From Calothrix sp. PCC 7507 (lineage in GTDB: Bacteria > Cyanobacteriota > Cyanobacteriia > Cyanobacteriales > Nostocaceae), in NCBI RefSeq assembly GCF_000316575.1, contig NC_019682.1:6187501-6251500 (forward strand): DNA of 64,000 nucleotides, in the 5' to 3' direction. The translations under genes were made by a program, and so were the position numbers. This document shows, piece by piece, positions 29,101 through 36,386 of this stretch; position 1 is the first letter of the stretch, and every line of letters starts with the position of its first letter. The notes beneath the pieces are model-generated. The model was given only the letters and a program-made list of their open reading frames with translations. It was not told the origin of the DNA and made no database searches.

Positions 29101-29259
29101 ATCCCGGAGTCTTTGAACCTCAAGAAGTTGAAATCTTTGGGACTGAAGATTGCCTACGATCTGGTTCTGCAACTTGAGGGCAACTTAGAGCTTGAGCGTA
29201 CCAATGGCACCCTATTTCGCTTGACTTTTTCAGCTTTGGAGTATGGACAGCGATTTTAG
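26152..29259 (+). CDS. Multi-domain sensor histidine kinase (PAS/GAF, HisKA_2)
   Basis: A 1035-aa kinase. Residues 1-40 hold two hydrophobic segments. PAS/PAC units follow (about 60-180, 380-500 and 505-625, each ending VMDISDRKR, LAEDITNRKA or SARDVSERKR-like), interleaved with GAF domains at about 185-355 and 640-795. The transmitter is the HisKA_2 type with EIHHRVKNNLQ (about 815-825), and a HATPase with NELITNAIKHGF and DNGVGIP. The start ATG falls in a repeat-like stretch (AATCCAAAATCTAAAATCC), so the N-terminus may have been remodelled by repeat insertion. It lies between two response regulator genes on the same strand. Confidence 0.88.
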   Translation: MVLVAVLSTVVAIALLTTTQNSESLYFLGMAIAGFLGIVWQRMRQISTVSDTAVRQIQESEARLQLSLQAANMGIWNCNLITGEIKWTVETEQLFGMAPGTFDGKHETFLHFVHPDDREVLEQAVQTTIQKRQIYHYEYRIVWADGSIHWIECNGQAFYDANNQPVCITGTVMDISDRKRIEIALQRQTRQEQALNRVIQTIRNSLDLKTIFTTAAQEFTELLQMDGAAIIQDLPERKCSTVLAEYLQSPESVPALKLEISDEDNPIAERLKQGELLVIEDARTLTDPVNPKIAQAVSKVPCGWLILPLEVNGVVWGALAGHKSPPPLVLTEDEIDLARRVADQLAIAIQQANLYQQVQNLNQELEQRVQERTAALQESEEKFRQIAENINHVFCIEDTDGQILYTSPSYADIWGQPVDTLYQNANAWLDAVHPEDGDRVITEVSMLRERCAGEMEYRIIRPNGEIRWISDRSFPIRNPQGQIYRIAGLAEDITNRKAAEAALQISEQNLRTIFNNVSSMLFVHDVDGTLLDVNNRVLEHHRLDREQVLKLSIVDDYSAPDNPFHLLQDYWTRALAGETINFEWKTKKLVDGSLFDTDITLNRIIWNGKPVILASARDVSERKRAQVRLQRQAAANQLLATIAQTINQSIQLNEVLETCLEQIQQFLQCDRTLICRFDSDYNVLIELEAVSQTELSLLGQTIADPCFDQDWAERYRQGHITVCDDTQSADILPCYAEFLAQIQVRANLAVAILQADQIWGLLIVHQCHVPRQWQPYEINLLKQLGLQIGIASQKASLYRQLENQLTQKEVLLKEIHHRVKNNLQVISSMLWLQTEATNHPAVSTALEDTRHRLRAMSLIHETLYQQGDFGRISFHDYVRRLASSILAFCSIRQDQINLRFRLQPVVFNLETAMPCGLLLNELITNAIKHGFPNDRQGEICITLEQVLSPESTLSTLQGLPLSPKTPPPSGSQYILTIQDNGVGIPESLNLKKLKSLGLKIAYDLVLQLEGNLELERTNGTLFRLTFSALEYGQRF

Positions 29260-29573
29260 ACAATGTATTAAGGAATGTGGATTAAATAAAGTACAAAATT
29301 TTAGTTTAGTAGGGTGCGTTATAGCGAAGCGCAACGCACCGCCCATGAGATCAAGATCGTGCGTTACTTCGTTAACGCACCCTACAAAAGTTGTAGATTA
29401 TTCAATCCATGTCCCTAAGAAGATTTCTTAAATTCAAATAAGAAATTGCTGTTTTTTTCTATACTTGCCTTAGCACAATTTATACTAAAATTACAGTCAA
29501 GCTTTTTAACTCGTGATTTCCTTGGTGCCTTCAAGTAAAAGTCACCTTAAAGAGTGTCTAGCGGACAAAACCT
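29260..29573. other. Intergenic with dispersed repeat
   Basis: 314 bp before the receiver-kinase gene. Besides the inverted repeat at 29309-29385, the stretch 29268-29292 (GTGGATTAAATAAAGTACAAAA) matches 9601-9625. A 62-codon frame here is only the repeat. Confidence 0.55.
29309..29385. mobile_element. Small MITE-like element (GTAGGGTGCGTTA arms)
   Basis: Perfect 13-bp arms at 29309-29321 and 29373-29385 enclose 51 bp rich in GCGTTA/CGAAGC motifs. It is a short non-coding inverted-repeat element of the type scattered in Nostocales genomes; a related arm is at about 9627-9655. Confidence 0.65.
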
Positions 29574-30683
29574 ATGGTAGACACAAAGATATTCATTGTA
29601 GAAGATGAGATTTTAGTTGCTAGAGAAATTGAAGGGTATCTCGGTAAGTTAGGATACAGTGTTGTTGGCATTGCAGCGAGTGCGGAAACTGCCCTAAAGC
29701 AAATTGCTGAAATTCAGCCCGATTTAGTTTTAGTCGATATTGTTCTCAAGGGAGAACAGGATGGTGTTTCTGTCGCCAAGCAGGTATGCGATCGCTTTCA
29801 CATTCCAGTTATCTATCTCACTGCTTATGTAGATGCTCCGACCCTTGAGCGGGCAAAACGCACGTATCCTTTTGGCTATATCCTTAAACCATTTAACCAG
29901 AATGCTTTAAAAGCCAACATTGAAATTGCTGTGGCGAGACATCACGCAGAATTAGCGGAAAAAAGTGCAATCATCGATAGCACAAACTCCCGTTCCTTTG
30001 ATTATCTTTCCATCCTCTCCCACGAACTCCGTAATCCCATCTCAGTCATCCAACTTTCGACCATCATGCTAGGAGATAGTCGTTACCCCATTGATGAAGC
30101 AAAGAAACAGCAACTACTTGGGCGCATCCAATCTTCAACTGAGCGGATGAATCAATTAATTGAAGACGTGTTAATGATGGGAGAGACAAACCATGATACA
30201 ACTTTGTTTAATCCGGAAATCACTGATATTGTCGAGTTCTGCCGCACATTAATCGAACCTTGGCAATGTCACCCAGATAGACAGCACAATATCACTTTTG
30301 CTTACAACCCTGACCATATCTACGCCAGTGTCGATCAAAAGCTGCTTTGGCATCTCCTCAATAATCTCGTCAGCAATGCCATCAAGTATTCACCGGATGC
30401 CAATCCGATTCAGATCCGGCTTTATGGTACAGATGAAGCCATTTATTTTGAAATTCAGGATCAGGGGATTGGCATTTTACAAGAAGATATAGAGTATCTG
30501 TTTCAGCCATTTCAGCGTGGCAGGAATGTAGGTAAGCTGCGAGGAACAGGATTGGGTTTGGCGATCGCCAAACGAGCCGCAGAACTCCACAAAGGAGAAA
30601 TTACAGTTGATAGTCAGGTGGGTTGTGGGTCAACGTTCATTGTCAAACTACCACAAGTAAATCCAGTGTGGCGATCGCTATAG
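29574..30683 (+). CDS. Receiver-histidine kinase hybrid
   Basis: A 369-aa protein with the receiver at the N-terminus (Glu10-Asp11, Asp55 in LVLVDIVLKG, Lys105 in LKPF) and a HisKA/HATPase transmitter behind it (His150 in LSILSHELRNP; N-box NNLVSNAIKYSP; DQGIGI; GTGLGLAIAK). No membrane segment: a soluble relay kinase. The receiver is closely similar to that of the AraC-type regulator at 25254 (shared VEDEILVAREIE, GYxVVGIA, FGYxLKPF), so the two probably share an input, plausibly the large kinase between them. ATG 29574 is the start. Confidence 0.9.
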   Translation: MVDTKIFIVEDEILVAREIEGYLGKLGYSVVGIAASAETALKQIAEIQPDLVLVDIVLKGEQDGVSVAKQVCDRFHIPVIYLTAYVDAPTLERAKRTYPFGYILKPFNQNALKANIEIAVARHHAELAEKSAIIDSTNSRSFDYLSILSHELRNPISVIQLSTIMLGDSRYPIDEAKKQQLLGRIQSSTERMNQLIEDVLMMGETNHDTTLFNPEITDIVEFCRTLIEPWQCHPDRQHNITFAYNPDHIYASVDQKLLWHLLNNLVSNAIKYSPDANPIQIRLYGTDEAIYFEIQDQGIGILQEDIEYLFQPFQRGRNVGKLRGTGLGLAIAKRAAELHKGEITVDSQVGCGSTFIVKLPQVNPVWRSL

Positions 30684-30725
30684 CAATGACTGGCTTTTCT
30701 CACCGCTAGATACACTTTATACAAA

Positions 30726-31883
30726 TTAAAAGAGCATAGACGAGTATTTTTTCTGAGGAACCGCACCTTCAATTCCTTCAACATACCAATCCATCACTAG
30801 TTGTTTGGGATCTTCGAGTACTTTCCCCTTTGGTACTCGCACCAACCCCTGCTGGTCTTTTATTGGCCCATCAAAAGGATGGCTAATACCCTGAATAAAC
30901 TCCTCACGCTTGGCGTTGATTAATTGTTGCACCTCGGCAGGAATTACTTGATTCATTGGGGAAATATCTACCATTCCTTTGGCAATACCATCCCACGTCG
31001 CTTGTGATTTCCATGTGCCGTTGATAACCGCCAAAGCTGTATCTGTATAAAATTTACCCCACCTATTAATTGCTGCCGTCAGGTGTGCTTTGGTAGCAAA
31101 CTTGCTCATATCAGTGTTGTAACCAAAAGCATAAATGCCTTTTTCTTCTGCCAATTGCACAGATGCAGTAGAATCAGTATGTTGTGTTAGCACATCTGCA
31201 CCTAAATTGATTAAAGCCTGTGCTGCTTCCCTTTCCTTAACCGGATTATACCAATTCTGCACCCAAAGTACTTGAACTTTTGCCTCGGGATTTGTTGTTC
31301 GTAATCCTTGGGTAAACGCACCTATCCCACGAATAACTTCAGGAATTGGGAATGTCCCGATAAAACCAATAATGTTGGATTTTGTCATTTTGCCGGCAAT
31401 CATCCCGGTTAAATATCGAGTTTCTTCAAAGCGTCCTAAATAAGTGCCAACATTGGCAGCCCGCTTATATCCCGTACAATTTTCAAAGATGACATGAGGA
31501 AATTCCTGGGCTATTTTTATTGTCGGGTTCATGTAGCCAAAGGAAGTTGTAAAAATCAACTTGTTACCGTCTAATGCTAGTTGACGAATTACCCTTTCTG
31601 CCTCGGTGTCTGTGTTGACGTTTTCCAGAAAGGTAGTTTTGACCTTATCTTGCAGATAGGCTTCCATTTCTCTGCGACCTAAATCATGGGAGTAAACCCA
31701 ACCAAAATCATCAACAGAACTAATGTAAACAAATCCCACTTTTAGAGGTTCACTCGCCACCACAGGCGATATTGTGGGAGATGCCTCAATCTGTGAACTA
31801 GGTTTTCTGGCTGAAACACAGTTGGACAAGGCTAAATTAGACCCTGCTAAAGTTGCATACTTTAGAAAATTCCGACGATCCAT
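30726..31883 (-). CDS. BMP-family ABC substrate-binding lipoprotein
   Basis: A 385-aa periplasmic binding protein of the basic membrane protein (Med/PnrA) family, usually binding nucleosides for an ABC importer. The N-terminus has a Tat-like RRNFLK (residues 3-8) and a hydrophobic run ending at Cys22 (LALSNC), so it is probably a lipid-anchored exported protein. Family landmarks are VGFVYISSVDDFGW, ENCTGYKRAANVGTYLGRFEETRYLTGMIAG and ADVLTQHTDS. No permease or ATPase gene is adjacent, so its transporter partners lie elsewhere. It converges with the receiver-kinase gene. Confidence 0.87.
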   Translation of the reverse strand: MDRRNFLKYATLAGSNLALSNCVSARKPSSQIEASPTISPVVASEPLKVGFVYISSVDDFGWVYSHDLGRREMEAYLQDKVKTTFLENVNTDTEAERVIRQLALDGNKLIFTTSFGYMNPTIKIAQEFPHVIFENCTGYKRAANVGTYLGRFEETRYLTGMIAGKMTKSNIIGFIGTFPIPEVIRGIGAFTQGLRTTNPEAKVQVLWVQNWYNPVKEREAAQALINLGADVLTQHTDSTASVQLAEEKGIYAFGYNTDMSKFATKAHLTAAINRWGKFYTDTALAVINGTWKSQATWDGIAKGMVDISPMNQVIPAEVQQLINAKREEFIQGISHPFDGPIKDQQGLVRVPKGKVLEDPKQLVMDWYVEGIEGAVPQKKYSSMLF

Positions 31884-32166
31884 TTTTATTGACTTGGTTT
31901 ACTCACTGTAAAAAGTTATTTGATTGTTGGTAGCGACAAACACATTTTAGCATCGCCTATATGGCCTGATTTTAGCTCTTTATTTTTGCTGTCAACGTCC
32001 TGAAAAATAAATAAGATTTTGGTGGAAAAAAGTTTATTTGAAATTCAGCGCTTTCAGACACAGCAGATCAAGCAAATCTAAATGTAGCAAAAGGTACTCG
32101 ATTCTACAATTGTAGATACAGTAAAATTTGCTAATATCTCAACCAAAATACATTAAACTTATACCA

Positions 32167-32757
32167 ATGACATATACACCTAAGATTCTGGCCTTTGCTG
32201 GCAGTACCCGCACAGATTCCTACAACAAAAAATTGGTTAAAATTGCTGCTGCTGGTGCTAAAGCAGCTGGTGCAGAGGTAACTTATATAGACCTGCGCGA
32301 TTTACCTCTACCTCTTTATGATCAAGACTTGGAAGATAGAGAAGGAACACCAGCAAACGCGCAGGCGTTTAAGGATTTGCTAATTTCTCACCAAGGGTTA
32401 CTGATTGCTTCGCCTGAATACAATAGTTCCATTACAGCAGTTCTCAAGAATGCCATTGACTGGGCATCTCGTCCATCGCCCAATGAACCCCCATTAGCTG
32501 CTTTTGCAGGTAAAGTGGCTGCTATTATGAGCGCTTCACCAGGAAATCTGGGTGGACTGCGGGGATTGGTTCACTTGCGCTCTATCCTAGGAAATATTCA
32601 GGTTCTGGTACTTCCCGCGCAAATAGCTGTGCCACAAGTTTACGAAGCCTTGAATATTGATGGTACATTGAAAGATGCAAAACAACAGAAATCTGTTGAG
32701 CAGCTTGGTGAGAGTGTCGCAACAATATTGGTGAAGCTAAACTATAGTGGTTTTTAG
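32167..32757 (+). CDS. NADPH-dependent FMN reductase family protein
   Basis: A 196-aa flavodoxin-fold reductase. AGSTRTDSYNKKL (phosphate loop for FMN), LPLYDQD and SPEYNSSITAVLKNAIDWASRP are hallmarks of the NADPH-dependent FMN/azo/chromate reductase family. Start ATG 32167 is preferred over a TTG-like start 39 bp upstream, since it places the loop at the usual position. Physiological substrate unknown (quinones, FMN, metals are possible). Confidence 0.88.
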   Translation: MTYTPKILAFAGSTRTDSYNKKLVKIAAAGAKAAGAEVTYIDLRDLPLPLYDQDLEDREGTPANAQAFKDLLISHQGLLIASPEYNSSITAVLKNAIDWASRPSPNEPPLAAFAGKVAAIMSASPGNLGGLRGLVHLRSILGNIQVLVLPAQIAVPQVYEALNIDGTLKDAKQQKSVEQLGESVATILVKLNYSGF

Positions 32758-32808
32758 TTGTTGACTCCTTTAGCTTTGGTGTATTTCACTCATCTAAGAA
32801 TCGCTACA

Positions 32809-32847
32809 AATCTTTTAGTTGTTGATGAGATAACGCGCTCCTAAAAG
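32809..32847. repeat. 39-bp direct repeat, copy 1 (copy 2 at 33302-33340)
   Basis: Identical for 39 bp to 33302-33340, which encodes the last 11 residues and stop of the TSUP permease gene. Copy 1 is therefore a detached duplicate of that gene end, 493 bp away. Confidence 0.9.
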
Positions 32848-32858
32848 ATTCGGGTTTT

Positions 32859-33254
32859 GGTGGGCAATGCCTAGGCTGTTGACCCTGAGGGTTTTCAGCC
32901 CAAAATGCATCATACAAAATAATAGTCGTAGTTAACGTTCTCATCAGGGCACGGCAGTGCCGATGCCCCTACGGTGAAAAGTGCTGAGTTCCGAGTGCTG
33001 AGTGCTGAGTTAAAAATACCACCCACGTCCCTTGCGCGTCTCCGACAGGAGAGGGGTGGGGTATCAACCTTCTCCCGATTAAAAGATTCCGCCCACACGG
33101 GGCAGGGCATTAACCATAGTGCAAAAGTACTCAGTACTTAAATTTACTCAGGACTCAGGACTCAGCACTCAGTACTGAGTGTGGTAAACACAAAAATTGC
33201 ATGATGATTTTTAGCTAATTTCGTACAAAGTCAACACCCTAGGCAATGCCCACC
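32859..33254. mobile_element. 396-bp element with 17-bp inverted termini
   Basis: GGTGGGCAATGCCTAGG (32859-32875) is the exact complement of 33238-33254. The interior is non-coding and built from STRRs and GC-rich stretches (33005-33120) resembling 12960-13035. A related terminus is seen at 12415 and 41325. Confidence 0.65.
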
Positions 33255-33307
33255 CTACAAAGACTTAGCTTTGTTCAAAAATCCAATATGATTCCTATAC
33301 CAATCTT

Positions 33308-33679
33308 TTAGTTGTTGATGAGATAACGCGCTCCTAAAAGTAACAAAAAGATGCCATATAGCTTCTTCATCGTTTCGCTACTAATAAATGGCTGATTCGC
33401 AAACAATGCCCCAAATAAATTGCCTACTATTAAACCAGCGGCAATAAGCACGGCATACTTGATGTTGAGATTGCCATTACGATAGTAAACTGCTGCTCCT
33501 AAAATACCAATTGGTAAGATTTGGGCGGCAATGGAAGTACCTGTAGCAAACTTTTGATCTAGACCCATAAATAGCACCATTGCTGGTACCATAATTGCAC
33601 CACCACCAATCCCAAACATACCACCAGCTACACCTGCCACGAGACCGATGAGCAACATTTGGATGACTATATTTGACAT
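33308..33679 (-). CDS. Half-size TSUP (TauE/SafE) membrane protein
   Basis: A 123-aa integral membrane protein with about four spans. It starts with the TSUP signature region GLVAGVAGGMFGIGGGAIMVPAM and has the matching GTSIAAQILP. Typical TauE/SafE exporters are about 250 aa with two such repeats; this one has a single repeat and would need to dimerise. Such short forms are known in cyanobacteria. The substrate (sulfite, sulfoacetate or other anions) is unknown. Its 3' end is part of a 39-bp direct repeat. Confidence 0.82.
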   Translation of the reverse strand: MSNIVIQMLLIGLVAGVAGGMFGIGGGAIMVPAMVLFMGLDQKFATGTSIAAQILPIGILGAAVYYRNGNLNIKYAVLIAAGLIVGNLFGALFANQPFISSETMKKLYGIFLLLLGARYLINN

Positions 33680-33799
33680 GATAAAATTGTCAGTTTCTTG
33701 ATAAGTTATAAACTTATTTTATTGGACAACATAAAAGAAGATGAGCGATCGCCCTCCAAACCTGATTATTTCTAATCTGGAAACCAACTGGAGATTCAA

Positions 33800-34396
33800 A
33801 TGACCCTAGCAACGATAGCAACACTACCAAAAGAATCACCCCTTCTGTTTGAGGGAATGACCTGGAGAGAGTTCAAAGCAGTTGAGCAATTGTTAGACCG
33901 TCCAGGATATCGGCTCTCTTTTTTGGATGGAATTCTGGAGATACGACGAATGCCTGGAGAACCCCATGAAACCGTTAAAGAAAGGCTTGGTGCTTTGTTG
34001 GAGCTTTACCTGCTGATGGCAGGGTTTGACTTTACTCCCACTGGCTCAATGACGCTGGAAAGCGAAACTGTCGCCGTCAAGCGAGAGGCAGATAAATCTT
34101 ATAAACTTGCTCCTGGTAGAATACTACCCGATCTGGCGATCGAGGTGGTGTTTTCTAGTGGCGGCATCAACAAGCTGGACGCATACAAGCGGCTGAAAAT
34201 CAAGGAAGTGTGGTTCTGGGAAGATGGCGTTTTAGAAGTCTATCATCTGCGGGGAGAGAGCAATACACTTCACTATGAGAAGATTTCTAGTAGTGAGGAA
34301 GTGAAAGGAATCGATCTGGATTTGTTGTTGCGTTGTATCAATATGGTGAATCACGTAGAAGCGATCAAGACTTTTCAACAGGCACTCCATAAATAA
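33800..34396 (+). CDS. Uma2 family (DUF820) protein
   Basis: A 198-aa protein of the Uma2/DUF820 group, which has a PD-(D/E)xK restriction-endonuclease-like fold and is greatly expanded in cyanobacteria. FLDGILEIRRMPGEPHE, LPDLAIEVVFSSGGINKLDAYKRLKIKEVWFWE provide the core; the acidic residue after LPD, Glu in IEV and Lys/Tyr downstream are the nuclease-like positions. The role is unestablished. It stands alone and starts at ATG 33800. Confidence 0.85.
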   Translation: MTLATIATLPKESPLLFEGMTWREFKAVEQLLDRPGYRLSFLDGILEIRRMPGEPHETVKERLGALLELYLLMAGFDFTPTGSMTLESETVAVKREADKSYKLAPGRILPDLAIEVVFSSGGINKLDAYKRLKIKEVWFWEDGVLEVYHLRGESNTLHYEKISSSEEVKGIDLDLLLRCINMVNHVEAIKTFQQALHK

Positions 34397-34486
34397 GCGA
34401 TCGCCCCCTCAGGTTCTTGCCCCAAATTGCCAACGCAAAGGTGTAGAATTTCAACTTTCCCACACTTGCTAAAAGTTGTGCTGCTG

Positions 34487-34897
34487 TCAATTGCGATCGT
34501 GGGGATTAGGTGTCGAAAGTTTAATCAGCTCAGAAAAACGTGAATACTTAACCGCATCGGTAGGAGGATAATCTGCTGACACGGCAAGTAACCCAATTTT
34601 TAGATCCTCGAAATAAATCACACCTCCAATACGTCCTTTCACTTGGAAAGGTCCATGAAATAACCGATACTTTGCAATGTAGATCAGGAAAAAACCAGTA
34701 ATTTTTATTGCCTCGCCAAACATTTGCTGGCAAGTTTTGTGAAGAATAGCATCTAGGTATTGATTATGAGCCGGCTCACCCAGATCAGTGAATTCCGGAT
34801 GATCTGCAAAATGATCCATATAAAACAACCAGATATCGGAAAGGTCTGTTTCATTGGTCAGTTTTTGCTTGAGTTCCTGCAATCGGTCGATTTCCAT
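34487..34897 (-). CDS. Conserved-looking 136-aa protein of unknown function
   Basis: A soluble protein with a helical N-terminus (MEIDRLQELKQKLTNETDLSDIWLFYMDHFADH) and a beta-rich second half (GFFLIYIAKYRLFHGPFQVKGRIGGVIYFEDLKIGLLAV). No family recognised and no catalytic motif. It reads like a real protein, with normal composition and an ATG start. It lies downstream of a Uma2 gene on the same strand, 105 bp away. The HIP1 octamer occurs just upstream. Confidence 0.65.
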   Translation of the reverse strand: MEIDRLQELKQKLTNETDLSDIWLFYMDHFADHPEFTDLGEPAHNQYLDAILHKTCQQMFGEAIKITGFFLIYIAKYRLFHGPFQVKGRIGGVIYFEDLKIGLLAVSADYPPTDAVKYSRFSELIKLSTPNPHDRN

Positions 34898-35002
34898 AGT
34901 GTGGATATTGATGAGATGGGGCGAGCAGACAACACTGTTAAAAATTTACCACAGCGATCGCTCACTCCCAGAAATGGGACTGGAGAATTGATTCACCACT
35001 AA

Positions 35003-35626
35003 TCACCGACTCATTGCAAAAATCTGTTCAGCTGTTAGGGGAATGTTAGGAAACAATCTAGAATCAATTTGATCCTGTCCGCGAAACACCTTTGGAGGTA
35101 AATACTCTGCATCTTCAAGTTGGTAAATTGTAATAGTTGGTTGCTTGGGAGAGCCAATGAACCGAATCCCACCAAAAGCAGCATAATCCACGATTATGTA
35201 CTCGGAAACGCCCAAGTCCTCATATTCAGCAAGTTTTGTCAGATAGTCGTCCTTCCAGTTGTTGCTAACGACCTCAATGATTCCGGGTGGTGGAATATAT
35301 GCAGCAGCAGAACTAGAGCTAGTTTTCATCCGTTGCCATTCTTCCTGAGCAAATATGACAATATCTGCTTTTCGGCTTTTTTCCTTTTCTCCTGGTGCTA
35401 TCTTCAGCCGCACCTGCTTGGACTGTCGCGACACATAAGGCAGGTCATTTTCTTGGCAGTGATTTTCGAGGTAGGCACACAGCCTCTGGATCAAATCCTC
35501 ATGATTGGCATTTGGTTCTGATAATGGCACAGGAATTCCATCCCATAGCTCAAACTCTCTGCCTGAGCCATCGTCCCAGGCAAGAAACTCTGTAAAAGTC
35601 AATGGTTGTGTGACGGTTGCGTACAT
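35003..35626 (-). CDS. Second Uma2 family (DUF820) protein
   Basis: A 207-aa Uma2 protein: LTFTEFLAWDDGSGREFELWDGIPVPLSEPNANHEDLIQRL at the N-terminus and PGIIEVVSNNWKDDYLTKLAEYEDLGVSEYIIVD as the nuclease-like core. Not closely similar to the Uma2 protein at 33800, so not a local duplication. No partner system is visible. Uma2 genes often sit among toxin-antitoxin and repeat-rich DNA, as here. Confidence 0.85.
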   Translation of the reverse strand: MYATVTQPLTFTEFLAWDDGSGREFELWDGIPVPLSEPNANHEDLIQRLCAYLENHCQENDLPYVSRQSKQVRLKIAPGEKEKSRKADIVIFAQEEWQRMKTSSSSAAAYIPPPGIIEVVSNNWKDDYLTKLAEYEDLGVSEYIIVDYAAFGGIRFIGSPKQPTITIYQLEDAEYLPPKVFRGQDQIDSRLFPNIPLTAEQIFAMSR

Positions 35627-35695
35627 CGCTCTCGCTCCATTGCTGACGGTACTTCACTCAATGCTACCAAGATGTACAGCGAAGCAATTTGATCA

Positions 35696-35992
35696 TTATT
35701 GATTCTCAAATATCGATTTTAAATTACGTCTGCCGCTAACAACCCTGACAATTTCAATACCATTGTTCATATTTTGATAAGATATTATATAACCATCTAG
35801 TGGAATACCTCGTAAGCCAGGACGTAAGGTTTCATATTGTCTTCCCATTTGAGGAAAGCTAGCAAGTTATTTGCATTTTTGATGAAACTCTTTCAGCAAT
35901 CGTTCCCCAGTTTCAACATTTTCGGCTGCGAAGTATTCAGAAATTTCTCGCAAATCACGAGAAGCAGGTAATGAAATAATATACTGACTCAT
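35696..35992 (-). pseudogene. RelE/ParE-family toxin with internal stop codon
   Basis: Reading from ATG 35992 gives MSQYIISLPASRDLREISEYF and continues to KEFHQKCK, then an in-frame TAA at 35869-35867 (codon 42), then LASFPQMGRQYETLRPGLRGIPLDGYIISY and IVRVVSGRRNLKSIFENQ to a stop at 35698-35696. The second part holds the conserved ParE C-terminal VVSGRRDL-like motif. So a 98-codon toxin gene is cut by one nonsense codon and otherwise intact. Its ATG overlaps the antitoxin stop (ATGA), the usual type II toxin-antitoxin coupling. Confidence 0.85.
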
Positions 35993-36255
35993 TTATCAGA
36001 CTCTCTAACCTGTTGTAAATTTGCCAACAGTTGATTAACAAAAGTCTCACCGTCAATTCCCTCACCACGCTCTAATGATGCTATCCCTTCATCAACAAGA
36101 ATACGAGCTTCATCAAGCCATATTTGATCCGATAGGTTTTCTTGTTCTAATAGGGATAATGCAGCTTGAATCACTTCGCCTATATTGTGAAATTTGCCTG
36201 TGGCTAGTAAATTTTGAATGATTTGTTCCTGTTCTGAAGTTAGTATAATACTCAT
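35989..36255 (-). CDS. ParD-type antitoxin
   Basis: An 88-aa CopG/ParD-like antitoxin: N-terminal ribbon-helix-helix (MSIILTSEQEQIIQNLLATGKFHNIGEVIQAALSLLEQ) and an acidic C-terminal arm that would wrap the toxin (LDEARILVDEGIASLERGEGIDGETFVNQLL). It is intact and overlaps the toxin gene by 4 bp (ATGA). With the toxin interrupted, it may act as an orphan or cross-neutralising antitoxin, or as a DNA-binding autorepressor. Confidence 0.85.
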   Translation of the reverse strand: MSIILTSEQEQIIQNLLATGKFHNIGEVIQAALSLLEQENLSDQIWLDEARILVDEGIASLERGEGIDGETFVNQLLANLQQVRESDK

Positions 36256-36291
36256 ATTTGCTCTACCTAGCTTCTTCTATGATACAGCTAT

Positions 36292-36335
36292 AAAAAAAGG
36301 GTGAAGGAGATGAAATTTTCTTTTTCTCCTTACCC
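36292..36335 (-). terminator. Terminator after the GH57 gene
   Basis: On the minus strand GGGTAAGGAGA (36335-36325) pairs with TCTCCTTCACCC (36310-36299, one bulge) and is followed by seven T residues (36298-36292). It lies about 50 bp after the GH57 stop and upstream of the toxin-antitoxin gene pair. Confidence 0.75.
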
Positions 36336-36386
36336 CGTTCTCAAAAGATTTAGCAAGTGTGTGGTGATTACCGCTTCCCTAAGCTA

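Larger units (their letters stand above)
32758..33307. other. Intergenic: element between duplicated gene ends
   Basis: Contains the 39-bp direct repeat copy 1 (32809-32847), an element with 17-bp inverted termini (32859-33254), and CTGAGT STRRs (32982-33010 and 33128-33180). No gene seen; a 66-codon minus frame is repeat only. Confidence 0.6.

Noticed and set aside
29243-29431. 62-codon plus frame after the large kinase
   Set aside because: It is the MITE-like inverted repeat at 29309-29385 read as protein.
34760-35002. 80-codon plus frame between two minus-strand genes
   Set aside because: It is antisense to the 136-aa gene and its upstream region, with no start signal.
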